Source of the DNA: Nocardioides speluncae
GTDB taxonomy: Bacteria; Actinomycetota; Actinomycetes; Propionibacteriales; Nocardioidaceae
Direction: 5' to 3'
DNA length: 64,000 nt
NCBI RefSeq assembly: GCF_003121585.1
Contig: NZ_QEOO01000025.1
Span: forward strand, 62,001 to 126,000
Shown: piece by piece, positions 27,686-37,131 of the stretch
How positions within the stretch are numbered: the first letter of the stretch is position 1
Layout: the number at the start of each line of letters is the position of its first letter
The notes under the pieces: generated by a model
What the model was told of the DNA's origin: nothing
Database searches by the model: none
What the model saw: the letters and a program-made list of their open reading frames with translations, nothing else
Program-made: the position numbers and the translations under genes

Positions 27686-29011
27686 TCAGCGGAGGTCGGA
27701 GGCACGGACCTCGTCGAAGTGAACGACCACGTCGTAGCTCGTCGCCAGCGCGGTCTCGAGCGGGGCGTCCGGCCAGACCAGACCGACGAGGTTGCTCGGC
27801 CGGCTGCCGGCGGTCCAGGCACGCGCGGCCGGGCCAACGCGGCGCAGGTCGACCAGGTAGTCGTCGTACCGCACCCGGTCGAAAGTCTCCTCGTTCGAGC
27901 CGGGCGCTGCGCCCTCGATCGCGAAGACGCCGAGCCGCCCGCCGAACTCGCCGTCGTACGCGTTGAAGGAGCCGTGCTCGAAGGAGGTACCCACCGGCAG
28001 GTAGCCGGCACCGAGCGCGCGGTTCAGCACGCCGCCGACGGTCTCGGGGAACAGGTCCGGCTGCGAGCTGACCCGGGTCACGTGATTGTCGTGCGCGGAG
28101 TAGAGGACGCGGTCGCCGACCACCTCACGCCACCACAGCAGGTTCTTCGCCATCTGCTCGTCGCGGTAGCGCATCGACTCGGCGAACTCGGTGGCCATGT
28201 CGTACGCATAGAGCATGGCCGTCTGCATGACCGCCTCGGCGTGCCGCAGCGCCCAGGTGTACGCCGTGTGATCGGCGCCGGGCCCGGCCGCTGCGAGCAG
28301 CGTGTACGCCGTCCTGGCGTCAGCGGCGAGCTGATCCCTGTCGCCTTGCGGGAGGTCGATGTACCCGGCCATCTGCTCCTCCGGCGTCTGGCCGGGCGCC
28401 GGCCGCAGGTCGGCGTACAGACGCGCGATCCGATCGGCGAGCGCGGCGTCGCGCGACCCGGCGTACTCCTCGACGGCGTCGAGGACGTTGGGTCCGGCGT
28501 AGCCGAGGTCGGCGCCGACGAACCGGACGCGGTCGCCCGGGTGCCGCAGGTTCCAGGCACGCATCCACTCGACGAGGTCGACGTACTCCTCGGTGTTCCA
28601 GAACCGGTAGGGACGGACGAACTCGGCCCGCATGATCGCGTGCGGGTCGCCCTCGCCGGTCTGGACGTAGTGGTCCAGCTTCAGGCCGGTGCTCCACGGC
28701 GCCTCCAGCGCAAAGGTGCGGAAGCCCTTGGCTCGCACCAGATAGCGCAGCACCCGGTCCTTCAGCGCGAAGAACTCGTGGCTGCCGTGCGTGGCCTCGC
28801 CGACCCCCACGACCGTGGCATCGTCGACCATCCGACCGAACGGCCGGAGGTCGCCAGCCGGGCCGCCGGGCTCAACTGACCGCAGCGGATGCGCGCGGCG
28901 CTCGATCTGTTGTACGACGACGTCGCTGGTCGCCTGGGCGGGAACGACGGGCGCGGCGATGACGGCCAGAGTGCCGGTAGTGACGATGGCTGCGGTGAGG
29001 ATGGTGCGCAT
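27686..29011 (-). CDS. Secreted erythromycin-esterase family protein
   Basis: 441 residues. Signal peptide MRTILTAAIVTTGTLAVIAA ending at AQA. Ere-family motifs: VVGVGEATHGSHEFFALK (GEATHG with catalytic His/Glu), FALEAPW, RFVGADLGYAG, and LYSAHDNHVTR. Ere enzymes open macrolide lactones, but many family members have other roles, and a secreted one is unusual for resistance. Substrate unknown. Divergent from the Zur-box permease pair, 143 bp between starts. Confidence 0.82.
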   Translation of the reverse strand: MRTILTAAIVTTGTLAVIAAPVVPAQATSDVVVQQIERRAHPLRSVEPGGPAGDLRPFGRMVDDATVVGVGEATHGSHEFFALKDRVLRYLVRAKGFRTFALEAPWSTGLKLDHYVQTGEGDPHAIMRAEFVRPYRFWNTEEYVDLVEWMRAWNLRHPGDRVRFVGADLGYAGPNVLDAVEEYAGSRDAALADRIARLYADLRPAPGQTPEEQMAGYIDLPQGDRDQLAADARTAYTLLAAAGPGADHTAYTWALRHAEAVMQTAMLYAYDMATEFAESMRYRDEQMAKNLLWWREVVGDRVLYSAHDNHVTRVSSQPDLFPETVGGVLNRALGAGYLPVGTSFEHGSFNAYDGEFGGRLGVFAIEGAAPGSNEETFDRVRYDDYLVDLRRVGPAARAWTAGSRPSNLVGLVWPDAPLETALATSYDVVVHFDEVRASDLR

Positions 29012-29119
29012 TGCTGCTCTCCTTGAGGTCGGTCTTCGGTGTTACCTCACGATCGCGATCGACGAGCGGGAGCGCAGTGGCTCTCGACCGTCTATCCAGG
29101 TAGGGAAAACCCCACCCCT

Positions 29120-29134
29120 GGAGAATGGTTCTCA
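29120..29134. promoter_or_regulatory. Zur/Fur-like 7-1-7 box
   Basis: GGAGAATGGTTCTCA resembles the actinobacterial Zur consensus TGAAAATGATTTTCA (core GAGAA-TGG-TTCTC is a perfect dyad). It lies eight bases before TAGGCT (29142-29147), the -10 of a leaderless promoter at GTG 29155, so occupancy would block transcription. The regulated YraQ/DUF1980 pair is Zur-controlled in Bacillus (YcgR/YcgQ). Confidence 0.6.
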
Positions 29135-29154
29135 TCCGCGTTAGGCTCCCGCGC

Positions 29155-30174
29155 GTGTCGGTCGAAACCACCAGCGACGAAGTCGCACAAGAGAAGCCAC
29201 CTGCCGACAAGGCGGGGTGGGCCAGCGGCGCTTCCCTATGGATCGTGGTGGGCATCGTCGGTGCCTGCCTGCTCCTGCGCGGCCAGATCTCCGGCCGGCT
29301 CGACTCCCCCGCCTTCCTCGACTTCGCCACCCGCTTCGTCTCGGTGATGGTCCAGGCGACGCCGTTCCTCGTCTTCGGTGTGCTGATCTCCGCCGCGATC
29401 TCGGCGTTCGTGCCGGCCTCGGCGCTGCAGCGGCTGCTCCCGGAGAACAAGGCGCTCGCCGTTCCCGTGGCGGGCGCCGCCGGTGTGATTCTCCCCGGCT
29501 GTGAGTGCGCGTCGGTGCCGATTTCCGGCAGCCTGATCCGGCGCGGCATCGCCCCGGCAGCCGCCCTGACCTTCCTGCTGGCCGCACCCGCGATCAACCC
29601 GGTGGTGCTGGTGTCGACCGCGGTGGCGTTCCCGAACCGCCCGGACATGGTGATCGGCCGGCTGGTCGCGTCGTTCGCGGTCGCGGTGATCATGGGCTGG
29701 CTGTGGCTGCGGTTCGGCAAGGCCGAGTGGCTGACCATGGGCCGGCGTACGCCGCACGACCACGACGGCGAGAACAAGGTGGCCACGTTCCGTGACGCGA
29801 TGCAGCACGACTTCCTGCACGCCGGTGGCTTCCTGGTGATCGGTGCGGCAATCGCGGCCGCGTTCAGCACCTTCGTCCCCAAGGACATCGTCGACACCCT
29901 CGCCGACAACTGGATCCTCGCCGTACTCGCGCTGGTGCTGCTCGCCTTCCTGGTGGCGATCTGCTCGGAGGCCGACGCGTTCGTCGCGGCGAGCTTCGTG
30001 GGATTCTCCGACACCGCCAAACTGGCCTTCATGGTCGTCGGCCCTGCCGTCGACGTGAAGCTGGCCTCGATGCAGGCCGGCGTCTTCGGCTCCAAGTTCG
30101 CCATGAGGTTCGCTCCGGTCACCCTGGTGGTGGCCACGCTGAGCGCCGTGATCGTTGGGTGGGTGCTGCTGTGA
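29155..30174 (+). CDS. YraQ/DUF318 (YcgR-like) permease
   Basis: 339 residues, about 8-9 TM helices. PF03773 signature: QATPFLVFGVLISAAISAFV, VILPGCECASVPISGSLIRRG, LTFLLAAPAINPVV and AICSEADAFVAASF. In B. subtilis ycgR with ycgQ (DUF1980) is Zur-repressed and linked to zinc supply. GTG 29155 is seven bases after TAGGCT; the ATG at 29125 lies inside the Zur-like box and upstream of the -10, so it is unlikely. Overlaps the next gene by four bases. Confidence 0.85.
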   Translation: MSVETTSDEVAQEKPPADKAGWASGASLWIVVGIVGACLLLRGQISGRLDSPAFLDFATRFVSVMVQATPFLVFGVLISAAISAFVPASALQRLLPENKALAVPVAGAAGVILPGCECASVPISGSLIRRGIAPAAALTFLLAAPAINPVVLVSTAVAFPNRPDMVIGRLVASFAVAVIMGWLWLRFGKAEWLTMGRRTPHDHDGENKVATFRDAMQHDFLHAGGFLVIGAAIAAAFSTFVPKDIVDTLADNWILAVLALVLLAFLVAICSEADAFVAASFVGFSDTAKLAFMVVGPAVDVKLASMQAGVFGSKFAMRFAPVTLVVATLSAVIVGWVLL

Positions 30175-30842
30175 ACCGTCAGGCCGCCTCGTGCGTCGTC
30201 ACGCTGATCGGAGCCGCCATGCTGCGGCTGTCGATCACCGACGAGCACCTCTCCTACATCAAGCCGTGGATGCAGTATCCGCTCCTGGTCTCCGCAATCG
30301 TGCTGCTGCTGCTCGGCCTGCCCGGCCTGTTCCTGGTCAAGGAGGACGACGAGCACGACCACCAGCCGACCGTCGCCTGGGCGATGCTGGTGCCGGTCCT
30401 CGCGCTGCTGGTGATCGCGCCGCCGTCGCTGGGCAGCTACGCCGCCGCCCGGACGCTCCGGCCCGCGCCGCCGCCCGCCGAGTCGACGTTCTCCAAGCTG
30501 CCCTCGGCCGACATCAACAAGATCAAGATCGGCGAGTTCGTGGTGCGCGCCAACTACGACACCGGCAAGTCGCTGGAGGACCGCCAGATCGAGCTCACCG
30601 GCTTTGCGGTCAAGGACTCCAAGGGCTGGTACATCGCCCGTATGTCGATGGCCTGCTGCGCGGCCGACGCCTTCACCCAGGCGGTCCGGATGGACGGCGC
30701 CGAGGCACCCAAGGACGGCCAGTGGGTGCGCGTGGTGGGCACCTGGGTCGACTCCGACAAGGAGTACCCGCGCGAGGACATGCCGACGATGGCACTCGAG
30801 TCCATCGAGCAGATCAACGAGCCGCGCCAGCCTTACGAGTAA
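30171..30842 (+). CDS. DUF1980 / TIGR03943 (YcgQ-like) protein
   Basis: 223 residues; GTG 30171 overlaps the permease stop. Two or three TM helices at the N-terminus (LIGAAMLRLSI..., YPLLVSAIVLLLLGLPGLF, WAMLVPVLALLVIAPPSLG) and a periplasm-facing domain with GKSLEDRQIELTGFA and ARMSMACCAADA. The CC pair is characteristic and may bind metal. Partner of the upstream permease in the zinc-related YcgR/YcgQ pair. Confidence 0.85.
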   Translation: MNRQAASCVVTLIGAAMLRLSITDEHLSYIKPWMQYPLLVSAIVLLLLGLPGLFLVKEDDEHDHQPTVAWAMLVPVLALLVIAPPSLGSYAAARTLRPAPPPAESTFSKLPSADINKIKIGEFVVRANYDTGKSLEDRQIELTGFAVKDSKGWYIARMSMACCAADAFTQAVRMDGAEAPKDGQWVRVVGTWVDSDKEYPREDMPTMALESIEQINEPRQPYE

Positions 30843-30872
30843 GGCTGCCGGCGCGTCCGTAGGCTCGGGACC

Positions 30873-32081
30873 ATGCAGAGCCCGCCCCGGTTGACGCCGA
30901 CGCTGCTGCCGCAGCCGATCCGGCTGACCCGGCGCGGCCAGCAGATCTTCGATCTGTTCCTTGCCGGTGGGCTGCTGCTTCCGGTCCTCGCCTTCCCGAT
31001 CGTCGGCATGCCCTGGGAGGACACGCTGCTGTCGATCGGCCTGCTGGCGCCGCTGTTCTGGCGGCGGCAGCACCCGTTCGCGGTGGTACTCGCGGTCTCC
31101 GCGGTCAGCCTGACCCAGGTCCTGACGATCAACACCGCGCTCTATGCCCAGATCGGGCTGCCGATCACGATGTACTCGGTGGCTCGGTTCGGCACCACGC
31201 TGCAAGGGCTGGTCTCGGTCGGGATCGGCTTCATCGGTGCCGTGCTGGCCAGCATCGACTGGCTGCGCCACTACGCCGGTAACCAGCTGACCTTCGGCGC
31301 GTTCACGTCGTACTTCATCTCGATGTCGGTCGTGGTGATCGCGTCGTGGGCGCTCGGCACGCTCGGCCGGACCCGGCGGGCGTACGTCGACGCGCTGGTC
31401 GAGCGCGGCGAGCGGCTGGAGCGCGAGGCCGCGCAGCAGGCCGAGCTGGCGGCGTCCGACGAGCGGGCCCGGATCGCGCGGGAGATGCACGACGTGGTCG
31501 CGCACGGGCTGTCGGTGATCGTGGTCCAGGCCGACGGCGCGCGGTACGCCGCGGCCAAGGACCCCGGCGCGGCGGTGGACGCGCTAGCGACGATCTCGGC
31601 GACCGGCCGGGACGCGCTGGCCGAGATGCGCAAGATGCTCGGGCTGCTGCGCTCCGACCAAGGCAACGGGGGCACCGGCACCCGTCCGCAGCCCGGCCTG
31701 GCCGACCTGCCGTTCCTGGTCGACGAGGCCAGGGCCGCGGGGATGGACGTGGACGCGACGCTGCCGCCAGTGAACGTCGCGGTGCCCGACGGCGTCGCGC
31801 TCACGGCGTACCGGGTGGTGCAGGAGGCGCTCACCAACGTCCGCAAGCACGCCGGCCTGCAAGCGCAGGTGACGGTGGCCGTCGACGTGGTGACCGGGCC
31901 GCGGGGTCCGGAGGTGCGGGTCGACGTCGCCGACGACGGCCGCGGCGCCGCAGCGACCGACGACGGCAATGGGCTCGGGCTGGCCGGCATGCACGAGCGG
32001 GTGGTGGTGCACGGCGGCACCCTCGACGTCGGCCCACGGCCGGGGGGCGGGTACGGCGTGTCTGCGAGGATCCCGTTGTGA
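30873..32081 (+). CDS. NarL-type sensor histidine kinase
   Basis: 402 residues. Five or six N-terminal TM helices (30-170), short coiled segment (ALVERGERLEREAAQQAELA), HisKA_3 with ERARIAREMHDVVAHGLSVI (His206) and an HATPase domain (YRVVQEALTNVRKHA; DDGNGLGLAGMHERV). Cognate regulator follows 28 bp downstream. The stimulus is unknown; no linked transporter is obviously its target. TAGGCT at 30860-30865 is seven bases before ATG (leaderless), so it is probably transcribed separately from the zinc pair. Confidence 0.88.
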   Translation: MQSPPRLTPTLLPQPIRLTRRGQQIFDLFLAGGLLLPVLAFPIVGMPWEDTLLSIGLLAPLFWRRQHPFAVVLAVSAVSLTQVLTINTALYAQIGLPITMYSVARFGTTLQGLVSVGIGFIGAVLASIDWLRHYAGNQLTFGAFTSYFISMSVVVIASWALGTLGRTRRAYVDALVERGERLEREAAQQAELAASDERARIAREMHDVVAHGLSVIVVQADGARYAAAKDPGAAVDALATISATGRDALAEMRKMLGLLRSDQGNGGTGTRPQPGLADLPFLVDEARAAGMDVDATLPPVNVAVPDGVALTAYRVVQEALTNVRKHAGLQAQVTVAVDVVTGPRGPEVRVDVADDGRGAAATDDGNGLGLAGMHERVVVHGGTLDVGPRPGGGYGVSARIPL

Positions 32082-32109
32082 GCGAGGAACGAGCGAGCGG
32101 TCCGGCACC

Positions 32110-32802
32110 GTGAGCGAGGGCGAGAAGATCCGGGTCTTCCTGGTCGACGACCAGCAGCTGGTCCGGACCGGATTCCGGATGCTCGTGGACAGCCAGGACG
32201 ACATGGCGGTCGTCGGCGAGGCCGGTGACGGCGCCGCGGCGCTGGAGCTGCTCGAGGTGACCCGGGCCGACGTCGTACTCATGGACGTGCGGATGCCGCG
32301 GCTGGACGGTGTCGAGGCGACCCGGCGGCTGGCGGCCCGGGCGGAGACGGCGGCCGGAGCGCCACGGGTGATCGTGCTGACCACCTTCGACCTCGACGAG
32401 TACGCCTTCGCCGCGATCAAGGCCGGCGCCGCGGCGTTCCTGCTCAAGGACGCCGCACCGCCCGACCTGCTGGGCGCGATCCGCGCCGTACACGGTGGCG
32501 ACTCGGTGGTCGCGCCGTCGACGACCCGGCGGCTGCTCGACCACTTCGCCGGCTCGCTGCCCGACCACGACGCCTCCGGTGCGGCCGCGCACGACCGGCT
32601 GGACACGCTGACCGACCGCGAGCGGGAGGTACTCACGCTGGTGGGACGCGGCCGTTCCAACACCGAGATCGCCGCCGACCTGGTCGTCGCCGAGGCGACC
32701 GTGAAGACCCACGTCAGCCGGATCCTCGCCAAGACCGGCTCCCGGGACCGGGTCCAGCTGGTGGTGCTCGCCTACGAGACCGGTCTGGTCACGCCCGGCT
32801 GA
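32110..32802 (+). CDS. NarL/LuxR-family response regulator
   Basis: 230 residues. Receiver with VFLVDDQQLVRTGF, phospho-Asp59 in VLMDVRMPRLDG, TTFDLDEYAF and FLLKDAAP; LuxR HTH LTDREREVLTLVGRGRSNTEIAADLVVAEATVKTHVSRI (in parts). GTG 32110 chosen by receiver length. Cognate to the kinase just upstream; targets unknown. Confidence 0.9.
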   Translation: MSEGEKIRVFLVDDQQLVRTGFRMLVDSQDDMAVVGEAGDGAAALELLEVTRADVVLMDVRMPRLDGVEATRRLAARAETAAGAPRVIVLTTFDLDEYAFAAIKAGAAAFLLKDAAPPDLLGAIRAVHGGDSVVAPSTTRRLLDHFAGSLPDHDASGAAAHDRLDTLTDREREVLTLVGRGRSNTEIAADLVVAEATVKTHVSRILAKTGSRDRVQLVVLAYETGLVTPG

Positions 32803-32886
32803 CGGCTCTCCTGGGATTGGCACCAAGGCGTCTGTGGCCTGGACCGTCCAGGCCAACGGCGGCGACGCGGGGTTAGCCTGCAGGAC

Positions 32887-33639
32887 ATGACCGGACTCGA
32901 GTATGCGGTGGACGGTGGTGTCGCCCACCTGACGATGAACCGCGCGGACGTCGCGAACGCCGTCGACCTGCCGACGGCGCGCGAGTGGGGCGCCGCCGTG
33001 GAGCACGCCGCCCAGGACCCGGCCGTCAGGGTCGTGCTGATCAGCGGCGACGGGGCGCGGTTCTGCGCCGGCGGCGACCTCGGCTCGATGCTCGGCGAGC
33101 CGGACCCGCCGGCGTACGTCAAGGAGCTGGCCGACACCCTCGACGCCGCCTTCCAGCAGCTGGTCGCGATGGAGAAGCCGGTCGTCGCGGCCGTGCACGG
33201 CGCGGCCGCCGGGGCCGGCCTCTCGCTGGTGCTGAGTGCCGACCTGGTGGTGGCCGCGCGGTCGACGAAGTTCCTGGCGGCGTACGGCGCCGCCGGCCTC
33301 ACCCCGGACTGCGGCATGTCCTACCTGCTGCCGCGCGCCGTCGGCCAGCAGCGCGCCCTCGAGGTGCTGCTCACCGGGCGGGTGCTGACCGCCGACGTCG
33401 CCCGCGAGTGGGGCCTGGTCACCGAGGTGGTCGAGGACGGCGAGCACCTCACCCGCGCCACCGAGATCGCCACCCGGCTCGCCGCCGGTCCGACCTTCGC
33501 CCTCGGCCAGGCCAAGCGCCTGTCCCGCGCCGCCTGGACCACCACCCGCGCCGAGAGCGGTGCCGACGAGTCCGACACCATCAGCAAGGCGGTCTCCACC
33601 CAGGAGGCCCAGCAGCTGATGTCCAAGTTCGCCAAGTAG
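32887..33639 (+). CDS. Enoyl-CoA hydratase/isomerase family protein
   Basis: 250 residues, crotonase fold. Oxyanion-hole motifs SGDGARFCAGGDLGSM and AVHGAAAGAGLSLVLSADLVVAA. At the catalytic position the sequence is AAYGAAGLTPDCGMSYLLPR, with Asp rather than Glu, as in PaaG-type isomerases. Substrate unknown; single gene between a two-component system and an ABC exporter. TAGCCT (32874-32879), seven bases before ATG, indicates a leaderless start. Confidence 0.85.
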   Translation: MTGLEYAVDGGVAHLTMNRADVANAVDLPTAREWGAAVEHAAQDPAVRVVLISGDGARFCAGGDLGSMLGEPDPPAYVKELADTLDAAFQQLVAMEKPVVAAVHGAAAGAGLSLVLSADLVVAARSTKFLAAYGAAGLTPDCGMSYLLPRAVGQQRALEVLLTGRVLTADVAREWGLVTEVVEDGEHLTRATEIATRLAAGPTFALGQAKRLSRAAWTTTRAESGADESDTISKAVSTQEAQQLMSKFAK

Positions 33640-33654
33640 TGCGACCCTGAGCCT

Positions 33655-33680
33655 CGCCGTACGACCTGGGATGTACGGCG
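33655..33680 (+). terminator. Hairpin after enoyl-CoA hydratase
   Basis: CGCCGTAC (33655-33662) pairs with GTACGGCG (33673-33680), loop of ten, followed by a G-rich run. Confidence 0.55.
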
Positions 33681-33765
33681 CGGGGCGGGGTCAGCCTGAC
33701 GGGGTACGCCGAGTTCGGCCCACGGCCTGACGATCGGTGAGCCGAACGTTCATAGCGTCAGGGAC

Positions 33766-34575
33766 ATGCTGGAAACGACGACCCAACAGCCCACCCAGAC
33801 CACCCCCAACACCGCCCTCGCGGCGAGCGCGCGCGGCCTGACCAAGACCTACGGCCGCGGCGATGCGCAGGTGCACGCGCTGCGCGGCGTCGACCTGGAC
33901 CTGCCGGCCGGCCGGTTCACCGCAATCATGGGCCCGTCCGGGTCCGGCAAGTCGACCCTGATGCACTGCCTGGCCGGGCTCGACCAGCCGAACAGCGGCT
34001 CGGTCGCCGCGGCCGGCGTCGCGCTGGAGTCGCTCGACGACACCGCGCTGACCAGGTTCCGGCGCGACCACCTGGGCTTCGTGTTCCAGGCGTTCAACCT
34101 GCTGCCGATGCTGACCGCCGGCCAGAACATCCTGCTGCCTCTGGAGCTCTCCGGCCGCGGCCAGGACGCCGACACGAAGGCCCGCTACGACTACGTGATC
34201 GGCGTGCTCGGCCTGACCGACCGGATCGGGCACCGGCCCAGCGAGCTGTCCGGCGGCCAGCAGCAGCGGGTCGCGATCGCCCGGGCGCTGGTGAGCAACC
34301 CGGCGATCGTGTTCGCCGACGAGCCGACCGGCAACCTGGACAGCGAGTCCTCGGCCGAGGTGCTCGGCTTCCTGCGCCGCTCGGTGCGCGAGCTGGGCCA
34401 GACCGTGGTGATGGTGACCCACGAGCTGGAGGCCGCGGCGTACGCCGACGACGTGGTGGTGATCAACGACGGCGTGGTCGTCGCCCACCTGGCCGAGCCG
34501 TCGGCCGAGCAGCTGGTCGCGGCCCTCCGTGCCCGCACCGGCGCCCCTCACGACAACGGGCAGGGCGCCGCCTGA
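33766..34575 (+). CDS. ABC transporter ATPase, MacB/LolD type
   Basis: 269 residues. Walker A GPSGSGKST, Q-loop VFQAFNLLPMLT, signature LSGGQQQRVAIARAL, Walker B VFADEPTGNLD, H-loop VTHE. MacB/LolD/FtsE-like cytoplasmic ATPase for the large FtsX-type permease that starts on its last base. Such pairs export peptides, drugs or lipids or sense cell-wall stress. Leaderless signature: TAGCGT 33753-33758. Confidence 0.9.
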   Translation: MLETTTQQPTQTTPNTALAASARGLTKTYGRGDAQVHALRGVDLDLPAGRFTAIMGPSGSGKSTLMHCLAGLDQPNSGSVAAAGVALESLDDTALTRFRRDHLGFVFQAFNLLPMLTAGQNILLPLELSGRGQDADTKARYDYVIGVLGLTDRIGHRPSELSGGQQQRVAIARALVSNPAIVFADEPTGNLDSESSAEVLGFLRRSVRELGQTVVMVTHELEAAAYADDVVVINDGVVVAHLAEPSAEQLVAALRARTGAPHDNGQGAA

Positions 34576-36992
34576 TGCGTACCGTCATGTTCGCGTCCAT
34601 GCGGACGCATACCCGGCGCTACCTGTCGGCGGCCCTGGCGGTGCTGATTGGGGTGGCGTTCGTGGTCACCACCAACGCGCTGTCCTCGGCGACCCGCAAC
34701 GGTCTGCTCGACGGCGTGGACGCGCCGTACGAGAACGCCGACGCGGTCGTCAGCGACATCAGCTCGGACGAAGCGGTCGCGCTGATGGAGCGCGCCGAGA
34801 AGAACGGCGACCAGGCCTCGATCCTCGGCTGGTCGCTGCTGCCGGTCTCCCGGGACGGCAAGCTGTTCGGCGACCAGATCGACGTCGGCGGGATCGCGCC
34901 CGCCAAGTCCCAGCAGTGGCAGGTCGTCGAGGACGGCCGGCTGCCGTCGGCGGCCGGAGAGGTCGCGGTCGACGTCAACTCCGCCAAGCGGGAGAAGGTC
35001 GAGGTCGGCGACGAGCTCCAGATCGGCAGCGGCAGCCGGGCCAAGGACGTCACGGTCGTCGGCCTGGTCGACTCGCCGTCCAGCCTGGTGTACGCCTCGG
35101 TCTACGTCACCTGGGCGGACCAGCAGGCCTGGACCTCGTCGATGTACATCGACAGCGTGGCCTACGCGGGGGCGAGCACCGACGAGCTGGCGAAGGCCTA
35201 CCCGGACGCGAAGGTGCAGACCGCCGACGCGTACGTCGCGGACCAGCAGGCCGAGATCACCAACGGCACCAACGTGATGGCGATGGTGTTGCTCAGCTTC
35301 GCCGCGATCGCGCTGTTCGTGTCGATCCTGGTCATCGCCAACACCTTCTCGATCCTGTTCGCGCAGCGGCAGCGTGACTTCGCGCTGCTCCGCTGCGTGG
35401 GCGCGACCCGGCGGCAGATCGTGCGCTCGGTGCGCGCCGAGGCGCTGGTGCTCGGCGTCCTCGCCTCGCTGCTCGGTCTCGCCGCCGGCACCGGCCTGGG
35501 CTTCGGCCTGGTCGCGCTGACCAACAAGCTGATCCCGTCGGCCAAGCTCGGCACGGTCGAGCCGTCGCCGCTCTGGTACGCCGTTGCGTTCGTCGTCGGC
35601 GTCGGGGTCTCGCTGCTGGCGTCCTGGCTGCCGACCCGGCGTGTGGTCCGGGTCAGCCCGCTGGCGGCGCTCCGGCCGGACGCGGGCGTCGACGTCCGCA
35701 CCGGCGCCGGTCGCTGGCGACTGGGCACCGGCCTGCTCCTGCTGGGCGGGGGCACGGTCCTGCTGATCGCGGCGGCCGCCGCCCAGGAGTCGGTGCTGAT
35801 GCTGGCGGGCGGGTTCGCGACCTTCGTCGGGGTGCTGCTGTTCGGGCCGGTGCTGGTGCCCGCCGCGATCCGGCTGGCCGGCGCGGTCGTCGGGCGGGTC
35901 ACGGGGCCCGCCGGACGGCTGGCGACCGGCAACGCGGTCCGCAACCCGCGCCGTACCGCCGCCACCACGGCGTCACTGCTGGTCGGGGTCACCCTGACCA
36001 CCGCCGTACTCACCGGGATGGCCGGGTCGCGCGACGCGGTCGCGGCGGACATGAACAAGTCGCACCCGATCGACGTGACCCTGACCGCTACCGGCAAGCC
36101 GCTGCCCGACGACCTTCTCGAGGGGGTACGCCGGACGGCCGGGGTCGAGGACGCGATCGCACTGCCCGGCGCGGCTGCGAAGGCCGACCACGGGATCGGC
36201 GAGCTCGAGCTGGTCGCGCCCGGCGACATCTCGTCGATCGCGCGCGACGAGGAGATGAAGGCGCCCGAGCGCGGCGTGCTGGTGGTGCCGCCGGACCGCC
36301 TCGGCCCGAAGCTGGCCACGGGCGACCGGGTGATGGTGACGGTCGGCGACCGGCACCGGAAGCTGCGGGTGGAGAGCGGTGAGGGCTTCGGCGCCGCCGG
36401 GCTGGTGGCGCCGGCCACGCTGGCCGCGCTCACCGACGCGCCGACCACGCGTGCCGTGTGGCTGCGGGCCAAGGACGGGACCGACGCCGAGGACCTGAGC
36501 GGCGACCTGTCCGTGGTGGCCCAGCCGGCCGAGGCCGAGGTGGCGAGTGGGCTGTCCGACCGGGCCTGGGTCGACCTGCAGCTGGACATCTTCACCGGCT
36601 CTGTGCTGGCGCTGCTCGGGATCGCGGTCGTGATCGCGCTGATCGGCATCGGCAACACGCTCGGGCTGTCGGTACTAGAACGTGCTCGCGAGCACGCGCT
36701 GCTCCGGGCGCTCGGGCTGACCCGACGGCAGCTGCGGCTCACGCTCGGTGTGGAGGCGGTGCTGCTGTCGCTGGTGGCGGCGGTGCTGGGGACCATCCTG
36801 GGTGTCACGTACGCCGCGGTCGCGATGCAGGTCGTGGTCGCGAAGGTGGCCGACGAGGTGTCGGTGGTGCTGCCGTTCGGCCAGCTGGCGGTCGTCGTAC
36901 TGGTGGCCGCGTTGGCGGGCCTGCTCTCCTGCCTCCTCCCCGCCCGCCGCGCCGCCAAGGTCACCCCCGCCGCCGGCCTCGCCCTGGACTGA
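34575..36992 (+). CDS. FtsX-like ABC transporter permease
   Basis: 805 residues. N-terminal TM helix (about 15-35), extracellular MacB-like domain, FtsX core 1 (about 235-355: FAAIALFVSILVIANTFSIL ... LRCVGATRRQIVRSV), two central TM helices (about 380-430), second extracellular domain, and FtsX core 2 (about 675-800: ALLGIAVVIALIGIGNTLGL ... LRALGLTRRQLRLTLG). A tandem FtsX permease that with the ATPase makes a complete exporter. Ends seven bases before repeat element 36999-37061, which could serve as terminator. Confidence 0.9.
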   Translation: MRTVMFASMRTHTRRYLSAALAVLIGVAFVVTTNALSSATRNGLLDGVDAPYENADAVVSDISSDEAVALMERAEKNGDQASILGWSLLPVSRDGKLFGDQIDVGGIAPAKSQQWQVVEDGRLPSAAGEVAVDVNSAKREKVEVGDELQIGSGSRAKDVTVVGLVDSPSSLVYASVYVTWADQQAWTSSMYIDSVAYAGASTDELAKAYPDAKVQTADAYVADQQAEITNGTNVMAMVLLSFAAIALFVSILVIANTFSILFAQRQRDFALLRCVGATRRQIVRSVRAEALVLGVLASLLGLAAGTGLGFGLVALTNKLIPSAKLGTVEPSPLWYAVAFVVGVGVSLLASWLPTRRVVRVSPLAALRPDAGVDVRTGAGRWRLGTGLLLLGGGTVLLIAAAAAQESVLMLAGGFATFVGVLLFGPVLVPAAIRLAGAVVGRVTGPAGRLATGNAVRNPRRTAATTASLLVGVTLTTAVLTGMAGSRDAVAADMNKSHPIDVTLTATGKPLPDDLLEGVRRTAGVEDAIALPGAAAKADHGIGELELVAPGDISSIARDEEMKAPERGVLVVPPDRLGPKLATGDRVMVTVGDRHRKLRVESGEGFGAAGLVAPATLAALTDAPTTRAVWLRAKDGTDAEDLSGDLSVVAQPAEAEVASGLSDRAWVDLQLDIFTGSVLALLGIAVVIALIGIGNTLGLSVLERAREHALLRALGLTRRQLRLTLGVEAVLLSLVAAVLGTILGVTYAAVAMQVVVAKVADEVSVVLPFGQLAVVVLVAALAGLLSCLLPARRAAKVTPAAGLALD

Positions 36993-36998
36993 GGTCGC

Positions 36999-37061
36999 GA
37001 TAGTCCAGAACGTTCGGCATCACTTTTCGTCCGGAAGTGATGTCGAACGTTCTGGACTATC
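36999..37061. repeat. 63-bp palindromic element, family C copy 2
   Basis: GATAGTCCAGAACGTTCGGC at the left, complementary to the right arm ending GGACTATC. Lies between the ABC permease stop and the metal-box promoter of the importer. Very similar inside to copy 1. Confidence 0.8.
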
Positions 37062-37096
37062 CGGGTCTGGTGCCCGACGGCGGCCCAGATCGATAT

Positions 37097-37111
37097 TGAT
37101 AATGATTATCA
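37097..37111. promoter_or_regulatory. Perfect 7-1-7 Fur/Zur box
   Basis: TGATAAT-G-ATTATCA, extended to a 17-bp dyad by T/A at the ends (37096-37112). Textbook Fur-superfamily site 20 bp before the importer start. Actinobacteria mostly control iron with DtxR/IdeR (different box), so Zur is the more likely ligand, though Fur proteins exist. Confidence 0.8.
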
Positions 37112-37131
37112 AGTCATGGTTTGATCGCGCC

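Noticed and set aside
27686..29011. Macrolide resistance determinant
   Set aside because: The protein is family-level similar to erythromycin esterase but carries a signal peptide and lacks a resistance context.
37097..37111. IdeR/DtxR iron box
   Set aside because: The site is a 7-1-7 TGATAAT dyad, not the 19-bp TTAGG-type dyad of DtxR proteins.
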